This document shows, one piece after another, positions 33,702 to 41,912 of a stretch of DNA of 64,000 bases (positions are counted from its first letter, which is position 1; the number at the start of each line of letters is the position of its first letter). The position numbers and the translations under genes were made by a program. The stretch comes from an uncultured Oscillospiraceae bacterium (GTDB lineage Bacteria; Bacillota; Clostridia; Oscillospirales; Acutalibacteraceae): positions 38,073 to 102,072 of the forward strand of contig CASEMN010000013.1 in the NCBI GenBank assembly GCA_949289045.1. The letters are read 5' to 3'. The notes under the pieces are model-generated. The model saw only the letters and a list, made by a program, of their open reading frames with translations, did not search any database and had not been told where the DNA came from.

Positions 33702-33989
33702 TTATTTTCCTTTTCTTCTGACATTTTTCCACCATTCTATGCGACAAGCATCGCAACAAAAGTATTTCTTATGGCTATTAGAACAATCCAAAATGCGACC
33801 ACAGTTTTTACATATCTGTAAGACACTTTTCTCGGCCTTTGTCTTGAACTCCTGCTTAGGTACATAGCCGTTCCTGCGACAGATAGACTTTACGGTATTG
33901 GGCGAAAGTCCAAGTGTTTTTGCAATACAGGCATACGAATAGTTTTCTTTTCTAAGGGCTTCGATTGCCTGCTTGTCTTTTAAAAGCAT
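33702..33989 (-). CDS. HTH plus zinc-ribbon recombinase accessory protein
   Basis: 95 residues. N-terminal HTH ('LRKENYSYACIAKTLGLSPNTVKSICRRN', in pieces) and a C-terminal zinc motif 'CKNCGRILDCSNSHKKYFCCDAC' (C-x2-C...C-x2-C). SD GAGGAGGCG. It is the first gene of the recombinase operon and is commonly found with paired serine recombinases. It may be a regulator or directionality factor (inferred). Confidence 0.7.
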   Translation of the reverse strand: MLLKDKQAIEALRKENYSYACIAKTLGLSPNTVKSICRRNGYVPKQEFKTKAEKSVLQICKNCGRILDCSNSHKKYFCCDACRIEWWKNVRRKGK

Positions 33990-34080
33990 GTTATTGACGC
34001 CTCCTCTCTGTTAATGTGCGATAGACTTAACTATAGAATTGCCAGCCCACTTGGGGCTGGCGTGTGAGTGGGTATAGCCC

Positions 34081-34305
34081 CTAAATTTTGCGGATAATAT
34101 CCTCGCCATAAGCGACACCAAGGCCGGAGCCGCAGTCCCAGTCGACAAAGATCGTTCCGAGATCGTCAATGAACTGCACGGTTCCTTGCTCTCCTGGCAT
34201 TAGCTTAGTGTATGGATCGTTCATAGAAACAAGTTCTACGCGTGTCCCGGCTGGATATGTTTTTCGTAGTCTTTCAATCGTCTGTTTATTCGGAAATTCC
34301 TGCAT
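34081..34305 (-). CDS. DUF4314-like small protein
   Basis: 74 residues from ATG 34305 (SD AAGGAGGTGAAG). 'YPAGTRVELVSMNDPYTKLMPGEQGTV' and 'DLGTIFVDWDCGSGLGVAYGED' (in pieces) match the DUF4314 beta-barrel pattern found in clostridial mobile elements. Start overlaps the upstream gene's 3' end. Confidence 0.75.
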   Translation of the reverse strand: MQEFPNKQTIERLRKTYPAGTRVELVSMNDPYTKLMPGEQGTVQFIDDLGTIFVDWDCGSGLGVAYGEDIIRKI

Positions 34306-35350
34306 CAGCTTCACCTCCTTCAGATGATTGTCCAATAGTTACTTCTGGTGCTTCAATCTCTGTTCTGGCCTTCCGGGCATCATGCCTTGCTTTCGCCTCC
34401 TCAGTTCGCCAGCCACTGTTTCCAGTTAAGTTGCGAATCAGGAATTTACGAGCAAAGGCATATTCTGTTCCCTTGAAGTTCAAGGACACAAGAAAGAGCC
34501 GCATCGTAAATTTATCGTTTTCCGAGACGCTCTCTGTAGCTGTAACGCGAGTAAGCATTTTAGCTCTTTTCGCAATACCGGACACAAGCTGCATATATGC
34601 TTTAGTTTCGCCATCGATGCCATGATCAGTGAACCATGGAAAACAAATCTTATCCTCATTGCGTTCAATGGATAAATCGTCCGTTTCAAGCGTTTTTTTT
34701 AGAACAGATGCCTTACTGGCAACAATCGCTCTGACTCGACCAAGCTCAGCTTCATCAAGATAAGAGCCTGGCAGCTCAATTACGATCTTCTTTGGTTCGG
34801 TCGCTTCTGGAATAGAAGTTTCCTCAGATGGTTCGCCTGTAGCTTCTTTCGTAGCTTCCGCTGATTCAAAGTTGCCTTCTGGCAAAACTGGAGCTTCCGA
34901 TTCCTCGATGGACTCTGCCGATGTTTCTTTAGAAGCGGCCGAATCCTCAGCAGCGGCGATTTTGTCTTCCTCAACAACGGTTTCGTCTAAAACATCTTCA
35001 GATTCTTCGACGCCCGCTTCTGTGGCATCATCTGCCATTTCCTCAGTCGGATCTTCTGCTTCGAGAGCAGGCTCTTCCAGTATGAGATCGTCACCAATCC
35101 CCTCTGCAGGCTCATCCAGAATTCTTTCAAAGCCACGCCAGGTAAGTTTCTTGACGATGGCTTCAATTTCTTCTTCGGTCATATCGTCCGGAAATTCAAT
35201 ATCCCCAGTACGATTAACAACGCATGAACCAACTTCATATCCATAGCTTGGAGCTTTGAGATATTTAGACTCGCATTCGAGAATCTCAGATAAGGCGTTT
35301 ACGAGTTTCTTCCTCTGTTCGCCAGATGCGGCATATTTTATAGTCGTCAT
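34286..35350 (-). CDS. Mobile-element protein of the 'virulence-related' family
   Basis: 354 residues. The first about 80 residues begin 'MTTIKYAASGEQRKKLVNAL', a pattern seen in clostridial conjugative elements and often named virulence-related protein. The middle (about residues 85-190) is very acidic, low-complexity Glu/Ala/Ser. The C-terminal part (about 190-330) is a second conserved domain ('VIELPGSYLDEAELGRVRAIV', 'KICFPWFTDHGID' in pieces). Function not established. SD AAAGGAGG. Confidence 0.6.
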   Translation of the reverse strand: MTTIKYAASGEQRKKLVNALSEILECESKYLKAPSYGYEVGSCVVNRTGDIEFPDDMTEEEIEAIVKKLTWRGFERILDEPAEGIGDDLILEEPALEAEDPTEEMADDATEAGVEESEDVLDETVVEEDKIAAAEDSAASKETSAESIEESEAPVLPEGNFESAEATKEATGEPSEETSIPEATEPKKIVIELPGSYLDEAELGRVRAIVASKASVLKKTLETDDLSIERNEDKICFPWFTDHGIDGETKAYMQLVSGIAKRAKMLTRVTATESVSENDKFTMRLFLVSLNFKGTEYAFARKFLIRNLTGNSGWRTEEAKARHDARKARTEIEAPEVTIGQSSEGGEADAGISE

Positions 35351-35364
35351 AATAGAGGCCTCCT

Positions 35365-35613
35365 TTAATTGTGTCGGATTAATAAGATACAGAGAGCCAA
35401 TTTGGCTTCCTTAGTGTCCGGATAAATATCCCAGCCACGATCGTAATTAGCGACAATCTCGCCATCTTGCCTTAATTCCAGTTTTGAGATTTTGCCATGG
35501 TTGATGCCGAATTCGCTCGGTTCACCAAACAGCTTTATAGTGTAGTGAACTGTTATGTATCCTTTTCCGGTTGTTTTATTTACCGGAATGCCAATAGATC
35601 CTTCTTGCCACAT
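35365..35613 (-). CDS. DUF7678-like small protein
   Basis: 82 residues from ATG 35613 (SD AGGAGG, 8 nt spacing). The conserved-looking core is 'SEFGINHGKISKLELRQDGE' and 'NYDRGWDIYPDTKEAKLAL'. Common in the accessory operons of clostridial conjugative elements; no known activity. Confidence 0.65.
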   Translation of the reverse strand: MWQEGSIGIPVNKTTGKGYITVHYTIKLFGEPSEFGINHGKISKLELRQDGEIVANYDRGWDIYPDTKEAKLALCILLIRHN

Positions 35614-35645
35614 ACTCAATTCCTCCTTTTATACATTCATCACTC

Positions 35646-36305
35646 TTAATCATTTTGTTCGCAAGTGGAATCATCAGGATTCTTCAGCGTGGCCTGCGAG
35701 ATAGCATGAGTGCCTCGGCGATAAATATATACACTATCGCTGAGCTTCTCTTGCGGCAATACAACAGTCCGATTCACATCCCGTACAATTTCAATGATTT
35801 TTGAGGGTTGTACGAGAGAAAGTGGAAAGATGAGAACCTCATGAATGCTTGACGGTGCGATGCAGAGGTCATCCTCTATCTGCGCCGCAAGATCCTCAAG
35901 ATATGTTTCATACATCAGAATGGAAGCTCCGAGTATGCGTTCCGGATTTGTTCCAACATACATCGGATAGGGAACATCGCTAGGAATCTCTATTCCGATA
36001 ATCTCGGATATGGCATCCTCCATAGGCATAATGCGATATCCGACTTTTTTGCAGTTCGCATTGGCGGCGTCCATGATTTCATTGAGCCTAATGTCCAACG
36101 AAACCATATCTGCTGCGTCAACAATCTTGTATCTCGGCCTGTTTGGATCGGAATGATCCATTAAGACGAATACGACTGCCATATCTAAGAATTTAGCGAA
36201 GAACGCATCATCTTGCAGTGATTTAGGATCAAACAATGCGTATCTGACATTTTTGAGAACTACATCTTTGGTGTAGGTTCTATCATCGTTAAAGTCTAAC
36301 GTCAT
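35646..36305 (-). CDS. DUF5688-like protein
   Basis: 219 residues, 'VLKNVRYALFDPKSLQDD', 'VVFVLMDHSDPNR' and 'APSSIHEVLIFPLS' fit the DUF5688 family of clostridial mobile elements. SD AAAGGGGGATG. Function unknown. Confidence 0.65.
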   Translation of the reverse strand: MTLDFNDDRTYTKDVVLKNVRYALFDPKSLQDDAFFAKFLDMAVVFVLMDHSDPNRPRYKIVDAADMVSLDIRLNEIMDAANANCKKVGYRIMPMEDAISEIIGIEIPSDVPYPMYVGTNPERILGASILMYETYLEDLAAQIEDDLCIAPSSIHEVLIFPLSLVQPSKIIEIVRDVNRTVVLPQEKLSDSVYIYRRGTHAISQATLKNPDDSTCEQND

Positions 36306-36334
36306 AGAAACATCCCCCTTTCTACGTCTTTCAG

Positions 36335-36544
36335 TTACATTTCGCCGTCATCATTTTCAAGCCCTGGTGCGGTGCCTGTCATGATGAAGCTACAGTACTC
36401 TTTACGGTTATCCATCAGGTAAACGACCAGTTCATAGTATCCTTCGCGGTTAGCGATATACTGAACGGCGTTTACGTCAAACATGTTGGTTTCTCCGGTA
36501 TCCCGGACAGCCAGAATCTGTTCCTTAATGGTTTGTGTCATCAT
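36335..36544 (-). CDS. DUF5049-like small protein
   Basis: 69 residues. 'TQTIKEQILAVRDTGETNMFD' and 'VQYIANREGYYELVVYLMDN' (pieces) match DUF5049. The SD AGGAGGAA points to the third in-frame ATG at 36544. Confidence 0.7.
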   Translation of the reverse strand: MMTQTIKEQILAVRDTGETNMFDVNAVQYIANREGYYELVVYLMDNRKEYCSFIMTGTAPGLENDDGEM

Positions 36545-36596
36545 TGTCATTTCCTCCTATCTCAAAGAATTGGATTTGTGCAGTTGCTCCTGCTGG

Positions 36597-36686
36597 TTAC
36601 GGTGTTTTCTCAGAACGGTCTGAGACTACGATGTTAAGGTGCGTCCGATGTGATTTCGGATTTACGAGCATGAGATATCCACGAAT
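36597..36686 (-). CDS. Possible 29-residue ORF with an ATT start
   Basis: AAAGGAGGTTGAG is followed directly by ATT CGT GGA, giving 'RGYLMLVNPKSHRTHLNIVV' then 'SDRSEKTP'. It lies in the operon between two other small ORFs. The ATG six codons in is poorly spaced from the SD. The coding call rests on the SD and operon position only. Confidence 0.35.
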   Translation of the reverse strand: MRGYLMLVNPKSHRTHLNIVVSDRSEKTP

Positions 36687-36707
36687 CTCAACCTCCTTTC
36701 GGTGTGG

Positions 36708-36821
36708 CTATATACCTTTAATGTGCTGTCGTTTATTCTTTGGAAAGCGGCGAGGATAGATAGCCAAACGACCTGAACTATCATCTCTTAATGCCGTAAT
36801 TGCTACGACATACCGTTTTCC
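36708..36821 (-). pseudogene. Small ORF fragment lacking a start codon
   Basis: A 37-codon open frame containing 'RYVVAITALRDDSSGRLAIYP' (split) and ending 'FPKNKRQHIKGI'. It looks protein-like, but no ATG, GTG or well-placed TTG is present before the upstream stop. It may be a decayed gene or use a rare start. Confidence 0.3.
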
Positions 36822-36880
36822 TCAAAGTTAAAATGTAATGTACAGTTCATAAGTTTCCTTTACTGATATGTTGTTATTTT

Positions 36881-37136
36881 CAAAGGACTGAAGTATGCAG
36901 GCCAGAGGCAAACGCCTCAATTCACGAAAAGCCTATTTTGATTTCGACTCCTTCTCCTCACTTTTGTTTTAAGTCCGACTTGCACGCTTCAGGCCTCCGG
37001 CGACTTTAAGAATGTTCTACTATGAGCTAGTCTGTTTTTGGGGGTGTATAAGGTACTTAGCCGGAAACGCCGGCTAATCCGTTCTTGATCAAGCGTAATT
37101 GCATTTTTGCCAAAGGCCTGGGGTATGCAAGCCGAG
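36881..37136. repeat. Inverted repeat family in a gene-poor stretch
   Basis: A 22-26 bp element, CAAAGGCCTGnnGTATGCAA-like, occurs on the plus strand at 36881-36906 and 37111-37136 and inverted at 36977-36998 (another inverted copy is at 37724-37749). An 8-bp stem TTAGCCGG/CCGGCTAA with a 5-nt loop lies at 37057-37077. The stretch 36822-37207 shows no convincing gene; it may be a structured RNA or regulatory region of the minus-strand operon. Confidence 0.5.
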
Positions 37137-37207
37137 AACATCTTTTGCATAGACTACAAAAGGCTCTAATGTTTTGTTTTTGCTGTGTTTGTTTTAAAAG
37201 GTGCTTG

Positions 37208-37396
37208 CTACATACAAAGCTGCATAAATTCTTGAGTGAAACAGGCTAAGTCGTCTTTGATGGGCTTCGTATCCATATTGAGTATTTCTGCATCTTCCAA
37301 TATTCTCTTGGATTGGATGTAGCAGATGGCAAGGCATTCTGAAATAGAGTTGTATTTGCTTTTAATTTCTTCTTCGGTGAGAGTTTTTCGCGTCAT
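37208..37396 (-). CDS. Hypothetical small protein
   Basis: 62 residues, helical ('EEIKSKYNSISECLAICYIQSKR', split), overlapping the upstream gene by 4 bp. Flanked by inverted repeats at 37111 and 37724. Not recognised. Confidence 0.55.
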   Translation of the reverse strand: MTRKTLTEEEIKSKYNSISECLAICYIQSKRILEDAEILNMDTKPIKDDLACFTQEFMQLCM

Positions 37397-37659
37397 TCTT
37401 CATCCACCCCGTATTCGCCGCTATTCAGATCTTTTTCATCGAGAATCAAGACATAGATGAGATCTACGACATATGGACGGATGGTTCTTTTGATTTCAGC
37501 GATATCTTCCTTAGAATCAGCTAAGAGCGTTCTGAGCGAACAGATTGCCTTATAATCAAACTCCAAACAATTCGTGATGTTTCGGAGCAGTCTTTTGTAG
37601 TCGCCCTTAAATTCCGCTAAGCCTTTTTCAATCTCTTCTTGGCTTGGTCTTTGTATCAT
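37393..37659 (-). CDS. Hypothetical helical protein
   Basis: 88 residues from ATG 37659 (GAAAGGA six bases upstream; an earlier in-frame start has no SD). 'RPSQEEIEKGLAEFKGDYKRLL' (split) and an acidic tail ending 'EYGVDEE'. Paired with the following gene. Not recognised. Confidence 0.55.
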   Translation of the reverse strand: MIQRPSQEEIEKGLAEFKGDYKRLLRNITNCLEFDYKAICSLRTLLADSKEDIAEIKRTIRPYVVDLIYVLILDEKDLNSGEYGVDEE

Positions 37660-37741
37660 GTAATTCCTTTCGTTAAATTTAGTAAAAACAGTCATCGGGC
37701 CTTTTTCGCCTCAGCATCGATGCCTCGACTTGCATGCCGCA

Positions 37742-37799
37742 GGCCTTTGACATCTCTGCCAGAGGATAACCACTAGCAGAGATCTTTTGCGTCAAAGCC
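37742..37799 (-). terminator. Long hairpin overlapping the end of the replication-relaxation gene
   Basis: Inner stem ATCTCTGC/GCAGAGAT (37752-37759 with 37776-37783) and outer stem GGCCTTTGAC/GTCAAAGCC (37742-37751 with 37791-37799). No T-run follows, so it may be an RNA-stability or processing element rather than a true terminator. Confidence 0.45.
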
Positions 37800-38738
37800 T
37801 TGCCGAATCAGGCGTTCAAATTCATCTGCCGTAATGACAATGAATAGTTTGCCACCTTTCGGATACGCTTCTTGAATAGCGGAACGAAGCCGTTCTTTGC
37901 GCCCTGCATCCAGCACCAACCACACAACCACCGGGAATACGCCGAATTGCTTTTGCTCCAACCCGGAGCGGTAGTAATCGCGATAGCGGTCACATTTTCC
38001 GATAATAGTTGATGGTGATTCTGTGCCTAAATCAATCTCAATAAACCACCTGTCCTCGTAGCCATCGCTTTTCGTGGCTACGAACAGATCTGGCTTTAAT
38101 GAGACGATTTTGCCGTGCTGGGTATATGGTCGCCAGCAATCCGGTTCCCAGTCAGCGGCAAGTAATGTCAGCCCCGGAGTCCTGCGGCATATCTCTACAA
38201 GCTGAACATAGCATTCCGATACAGCCAGAGAGTGCCGTAGAAACATGCGTGAGGGTTCTAAATAGCGTCTTCGCGAATATTGCTCAGAACTTCCTATTGC
38301 CAGGAAACGCTCTCCAGCTTCTGTTAGATGCCAGATCAGAGAACCTGATCCGGCACGAGTGCCACCAATCCTTCGCTCGAGCGTATTTACAAGACCATAA
38401 TCTTTCAGCTTACGAAGCTCTCTGGCGGCGGCTCGCCTAGCAGCCTTCTGCGTAGATGCATTGGTTATATGTAGACGCTGGATCTGCCCGGTAAGCAGAA
38501 ACTTGCACTTTTTTAGAGATGCAAGAATCTCTCGGTCGCGTGTTGATAGCTCCTCGTTGTATTTTTCCAGTTGGTTTCTTCCGACTCTGACTCCTATGGG
38601 GATCACCTCCTCGCCGGGGGAATAGGCTACCGCTACATGGCGGTAGGGGTCGCTTCCCTTAAACGGTTTTTGTGCCGATATGTCGGGTGAATCATCGGCA
38701 TATTCATCGCTGCGAAAGGTCGGGCGGTTCGTCTTCAT
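37773..38738 (-). CDS. Replication-relaxation family protein
   Basis: 321 residues. N-terminal winged-helix region ('REILASLKKCKFLLTGQIQRL', 'AARRAARELRKLKDYGLV' in pieces), central 'LRHSLAVSECYVQLVEICRR', and a nuclease-like 'EPDCWRPYTQHGKIVSLKPDLFV ... WFIEIDLGTES' (pieces) matching the Replic_Relax family of mobile elements. It overlaps the upstream ATPase gene by 4 bp, so the two probably work in DNA processing and transfer. Confidence 0.8.
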   Translation of the reverse strand: MKTNRPTFRSDEYADDSPDISAQKPFKGSDPYRHVAVAYSPGEEVIPIGVRVGRNQLEKYNEELSTRDREILASLKKCKFLLTGQIQRLHITNASTQKAARRAAARELRKLKDYGLVNTLERRIGGTRAGSGSLIWHLTEAGERFLAIGSSEQYSRRRYLEPSRMFLRHSLAVSECYVQLVEICRRTPGLTLLAADWEPDCWRPYTQHGKIVSLKPDLFVATKSDGYEDRWFIEIDLGTESPSTIIGKCDRYRDYYRSGLEQKQFGVFPVVVWLVLDAGRKERLRSAIQEAYPKGGKLFIVITADEFERLIRQGFDAKDLC

Positions 38739-40891
38739 ATTTTCCTCCGACCGATGACAGAATCATCAAGATCTGGACCGATCAGGCTCGGGGCTTCCTC
38801 AAATAGCTTGAGATATTCTGCCTCAACCTCACCACTGGATCGACCATAGCGAGTTTGACTTCGTGCCTTAATTTCTGCCGCAGTATGGAGTGCCGGTGGA
38901 GCGGGGATTGTCTTGCCCTGTATCCAGCCAGTCTGTCTACCACCCGACATAAAATTTGTATAGATTTGATATCTTGGCAAGAGCATGAAATCCAACGCTT
39001 CCAATCCAGGAGCCATCGTGGCAATTTCTCTGGCATCACTGGCATTAAGCCCGAAGATGATTTTGTTCCTTGCATTGGCATCAATACCGGCACGAATCTC
39101 ATAGGGGAGTTGTGCGCGATACTGGTGCGCCATGGTAATGCCAACTCCTAAACCTCTGGCCTGCGCCAAAGCATCGGATAAATCCGTAGGCAAGGTCAGG
39201 TAATCTTGCAGCTCGTCGATATACAGGGAGACCAAATGGCGGCGTTCCGGCGCGACGTTCGCCCGAGAAAGGGCTAACGTCCAGGTAAGGCCTACCACTA
39301 GGCTGCCCAGCAGTCTGGCGCTTTCTGCGCCCACTGTGCCGCGATTCAAGGGGACAAGGACAATCTTACGTTGGGAGAACAAATCAGTTAGCTGGAACTT
39401 TGGATGGCTCTGTCCCAAGATGCCCCGCAGTCCCGGTCGAAACAGAAACTGACGCATTTTATTAAGCACAGGTGCAACCCATTGTTCACGCTCAGCGGGA
39501 CGGAGGTTATCAAAAGTGTCCCAAAACGGTTTGAGCGTAATTTTATCTTTGACGTCCTTTGTGATCTTATGACGGAAGTTCTCATCTGTCAGAAGCGGTG
39601 GCAGCCAGAGCAGTGATGCGCCGTCCGTCTCAACCAAGGTTAATAGTGCCGCACTCAGTACATCCTGACTTCGAACACCCCAGCTATCTGAGAAAATCTC
39701 CTTAAAGACCGCTAAGATAGCATCTGCCATAAGTGTGGGGTTGCCCGGCAAAGCCAAGGGATTGAAACCTACAGGGTTATCGTCGGAAGGGTCAATCACA
39801 ACGACATCATCTGCACGGGAGGCTGGAATGCGTTCAAGGATACTTGTAACCAAGTCTGCCTTTGGGTCAATCACTAATACACTGCGCCCAGCGTAAATGT
39901 CAGATAATACCAGATTCAAAATCACGGTTGTCTTGCCTACACCACTTGGGCCTACAAGCCATGTATGCATGAGGCTATCGTCAGGAGAAATACTAAGTTT
40001 CTGACCGTTTGCTGGATTTAGAGTTACTCCAAAAGAACGGCTATTAAACCTGTTTGTCGGTTCCCTATACCACGTCGGTGGGTACATTGCTCGAGGATGG
40101 ACGCCAGACATTCCTGGTAGTTCCTCATCGCCAGATGGTAGCATTAGAAATCCCGCAAGTTCTTTAACGGATAACCTCAGCGGAAAATGCCATGGCACAT
40201 GGACAGTATTCAGCTTCGCGGGTTTATCAAATTCATCATAGATTCTGACGCCAGCCGCCTCCAAGGTGCGCAAAGCACTCAGAATACAATTGGTGCGATA
40301 CCTTGCGCTTGCGCCGGAAACACCGATACGAATTGCAGCTTGAAAGCTATGTTGCTCCGCTTTCTCCTTGATGGACTTACGAGTTTCGGCGGAGGCCTGA
40401 GATACATTTCCAAGCACTGCTTGTAGCCATCCGGCATTTGGATCGGGAAGATTCTTCGGAATTGTGCTGGGCGGATAGGCTGCACCGAGAATGATCTGTA
40501 AAACCGCTTCCTCGCCACGGGCTGTGGCAGCCATAGCCGCCAGCCCTGCTCGAATTGTAGATTCGGCGATATCTGTACGAAGCGATAAGCTCGGATGAGA
40601 TACTTTTATTTGCCTTACCGTATCAACTGCCTTACGGTTATGTTCGTCAACCGGATAGAATTCAATCTCTCCATGTACTTGGAGTGCTTCGGTGATTTTG
40701 TGGATACTTGCCGAGTCCGCTCCAAGAAGATGCCTAACAAATCCATCTCTTGCACGGATTTCCCAGATGATTGCTCCACGGGAGGATACGGTAGCCAGGT
40801 GTGCTAGCATCTCATGGACCTGTTCCAGTTTGAATGAGCGCCGCCAGACGAACTCTTTCCAGCATATGGTTTCTATTTGATGCCTGGTCAT
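38735..40891 (-). CDS. TraG/VirD4-like DNA-translocating ATPase
   Basis: 718 residues from ATG 40891 (SD AAAGGAGGGCGAG). Walker A 'VGPSGVGKTTVILN' near residue 315, Walker B 'SLYIDELQDYL' near 556, and 'VLVIDPKADLV' resemble type IV coupling proteins and TraD/TraM-like conjugation ATPases. No clear N-terminal membrane helices are seen; a 64-residue membrane protein is encoded next door. It should pump element DNA, but no mating-channel (VirB4/VirB6-like) genes are in the window. Confidence 0.82.
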   Translation of the reverse strand: MTRHQIETICWKEFVWRRSFKLEQVHEMLAHLATVSSRGAIIWEIRARDGFVRHLLGADSASIHKITEALQVHGEIEFYPVDEHNRKAVDTVRQIKVSHPSLSLRTDIAESTIRAGLAAMAATARGEEAVLQIILGAAYPPSTIPKNLPDPNAGWLQAVLGNVSQASAETRKSIKEKAEQHSFQAAIRIGVSGASARYRTNCILSALRTLEAAGVRIYDEFDKPAKLNTVHVPWHFPLRLSVKELAGFLMLPSGDEELPGMSGVHPRAMYPPTWYREPTNRFNSRSFGVTLNPANGQKLSISPDDSLMHTWLVGPSGVGKTTVILNLVLSDIYAGRSVLVIDPKADLVTSILERIPASRADDVVVIDPSDDNPVGFNPLALPGNPTLMADAILAVFKEIFSDSWGVRSQDVLSAALLTLVETDGASLLWLPPLLTDENFRHKITKDVKDKITLKPFWDTFDNLRPAEREQWVAPVLNKMRQFLFRPGLRGILGQSHPKFQLTDLFSQRKIVLVPLNRGTVGAESARLLGSLVVGLTWTLALSRANVAPERRHLVSLYIDELQDYLTLPTDLSDALAQARGLGVGITMAHQYRAQLPYEIRAGIDANARNKIIFGLNASDAREIATMAPGLEALDFMLLPRYQIYTNFMSGGRQTGWIQGKTIPAPPALHTAAEIKARSQTRYGRSSGEVEAEYLKLFEEAPSLIGPDLDDSVIGRRKI

Positions 40892-40907
40892 AGCTCGCCC
40901 TCCTTTC

Positions 40908-41102
40908 TTACCATTGTCCTCCATGACGGTTCTTCCAGACACGAAAAGCAACATAAATTCCAATGCCAATGGCGGCGAGGAGTACGAGTACCCACCAGAT
41001 TTCCATGATGATACATACAGTCCAGCGGAGTACAATCGCAGCAATGAAGATGGCAAATGCCCATTTGAGAATTCTGGCAATAAGGCTTTCTGGTGAATTC
41101 AT
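40908..41102 (-). CDS. Small membrane protein
   Basis: 64 residues with two hydrophobic segments ('WAFAIFIAAIVLRWTVCII' and 'IWWVLVLLAAIGIGIYVAF') and a basic end. Encoded immediately upstream of the TraG-like ATPase, for which it could be a membrane anchor (inferred). Confidence 0.6.
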   Translation of the reverse strand: MNSPESLIARILKWAFAIFIAAIVLRWTVCIIMEIWWVLVLLAAIGIGIYVAFRVWKNRHGGQW

Positions 41103-41108
41103 ACATGA

Positions 41109-41672
41109 TCAGACCTCCTCACGTTCTTTTGCTTTATCGCTGTATTTCGGTACGGGGTAGCCAGGGATGATAATATCCGATTCAATTTCATTGCCCCATG
41201 CATCCCAGTTCGGTTGCGGCCTTCTGGCAAACAGTTCCAAATACGGACCGGGAGATACACGCTCAATAATGGGATACATTTCTTCCGGTTTATGGGAATG
41301 ATCCTGGCGTGGTGCAAAGAGCCAGTTTTGCTGACCTTTAAACTTCACAGGCGCTTTACCGCGTGTTCCGAACAGAAGCGCTTCACTGCCATTGCGCAGA
41401 TAGTTCCCTAATCCAAGGTAGGGTTTGATCCAGGTGAAGTAGTTTCGATAGGTAAAGCCCCAGGCTTTCAGAACACCCAGTGCCTCTGGCATTAATCCGT
41501 TTGGAAACCACAGCCATAGATGTGCGTTTTCCTCCGCTAAATCGGCAACAGGTATATTTTTGATATCTTCTAAGGTCATTAATGGGTAGTGCATAATAGC
41601 TCCTCGCTTGCCTTTCTGGTTAATATCCCAAGGCGGATCAGCAAGGATGGTGGAATATTTCTTTGCGGGCAT
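41109..41672 (-). CDS. MT-A70 family DNA adenine methyltransferase
   Basis: 187 residues from ATG 41672 (SD GGAAAGGAG). The catalytic 'ILADPPWDINQKG' near residue 10 is the DPPW signature of the MT-A70 family; 'HLWLWFPNGLMPEALGVLKAWGF' (split) and 'KPEEMYPIIERVSPGPYLELFARR' (split) complete the fold. It probably makes N6-methyladenine in element or host DNA, as an anti-restriction or regulatory mark. Confidence 0.88.
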   Translation of the reverse strand: MPAKKYSTILADPPWDINQKGKRGAIMHYPLMTLEDIKNIPVADLAEENAHLWLWFPNGLMPEALGVLKAWGFTYRNYFTWIKPYLGLGNYLRNGSEALLFGTRGKAPVKFKGQQNWLFAPRQDHSHKPEEMYPIIERVSPGPYLELFARRPQPNWDAWGNEIESDIIIPGYPVPKYSDKAKEREEV

Positions 41673-41777
41673 GATAGTTTGTTCTCCTTTCCGGGCGGTC
41701 ACAGCGACCGCCCAATCGATTTGTTAATGCGCCAGGCTTTTTCGGCCTTTGCAGTGAGTAAACCACAAAAGCAGGTT

Positions 41778-41792
41778 GACAAAAAGTCAATT
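41778..41792. promoter_or_regulatory. Palindrome in the MT-A70/AAA intergenic gap
   Basis: TTGACAAAAAGTCAA, a perfect 5-bp inverted repeat with a 5-nt centre, lies in the 210-bp gap between the AAA and MT-A70 genes, both transcribed leftward. On the minus strand it includes a TTGACT -35 candidate; no clear -10 is seen. Confidence 0.4.
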
Positions 41793-41912
41793 TTGTTTTC
41801 ACTTTCGCAACGATACGACACCCGCTAACAGAGGTGAAAATGCATTTTGTGGTATATAAAAAACGATGTTGTAATATTTGCGCAAGTGCTTGAAATATGT
41901 TGTTCTACGGTA

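Noticed and set aside
36535..36759. 74-codon plus-strand ORF
   Set aside because: Lies opposite the leftward operon's small ORFs and SDs; no plus-strand SD.
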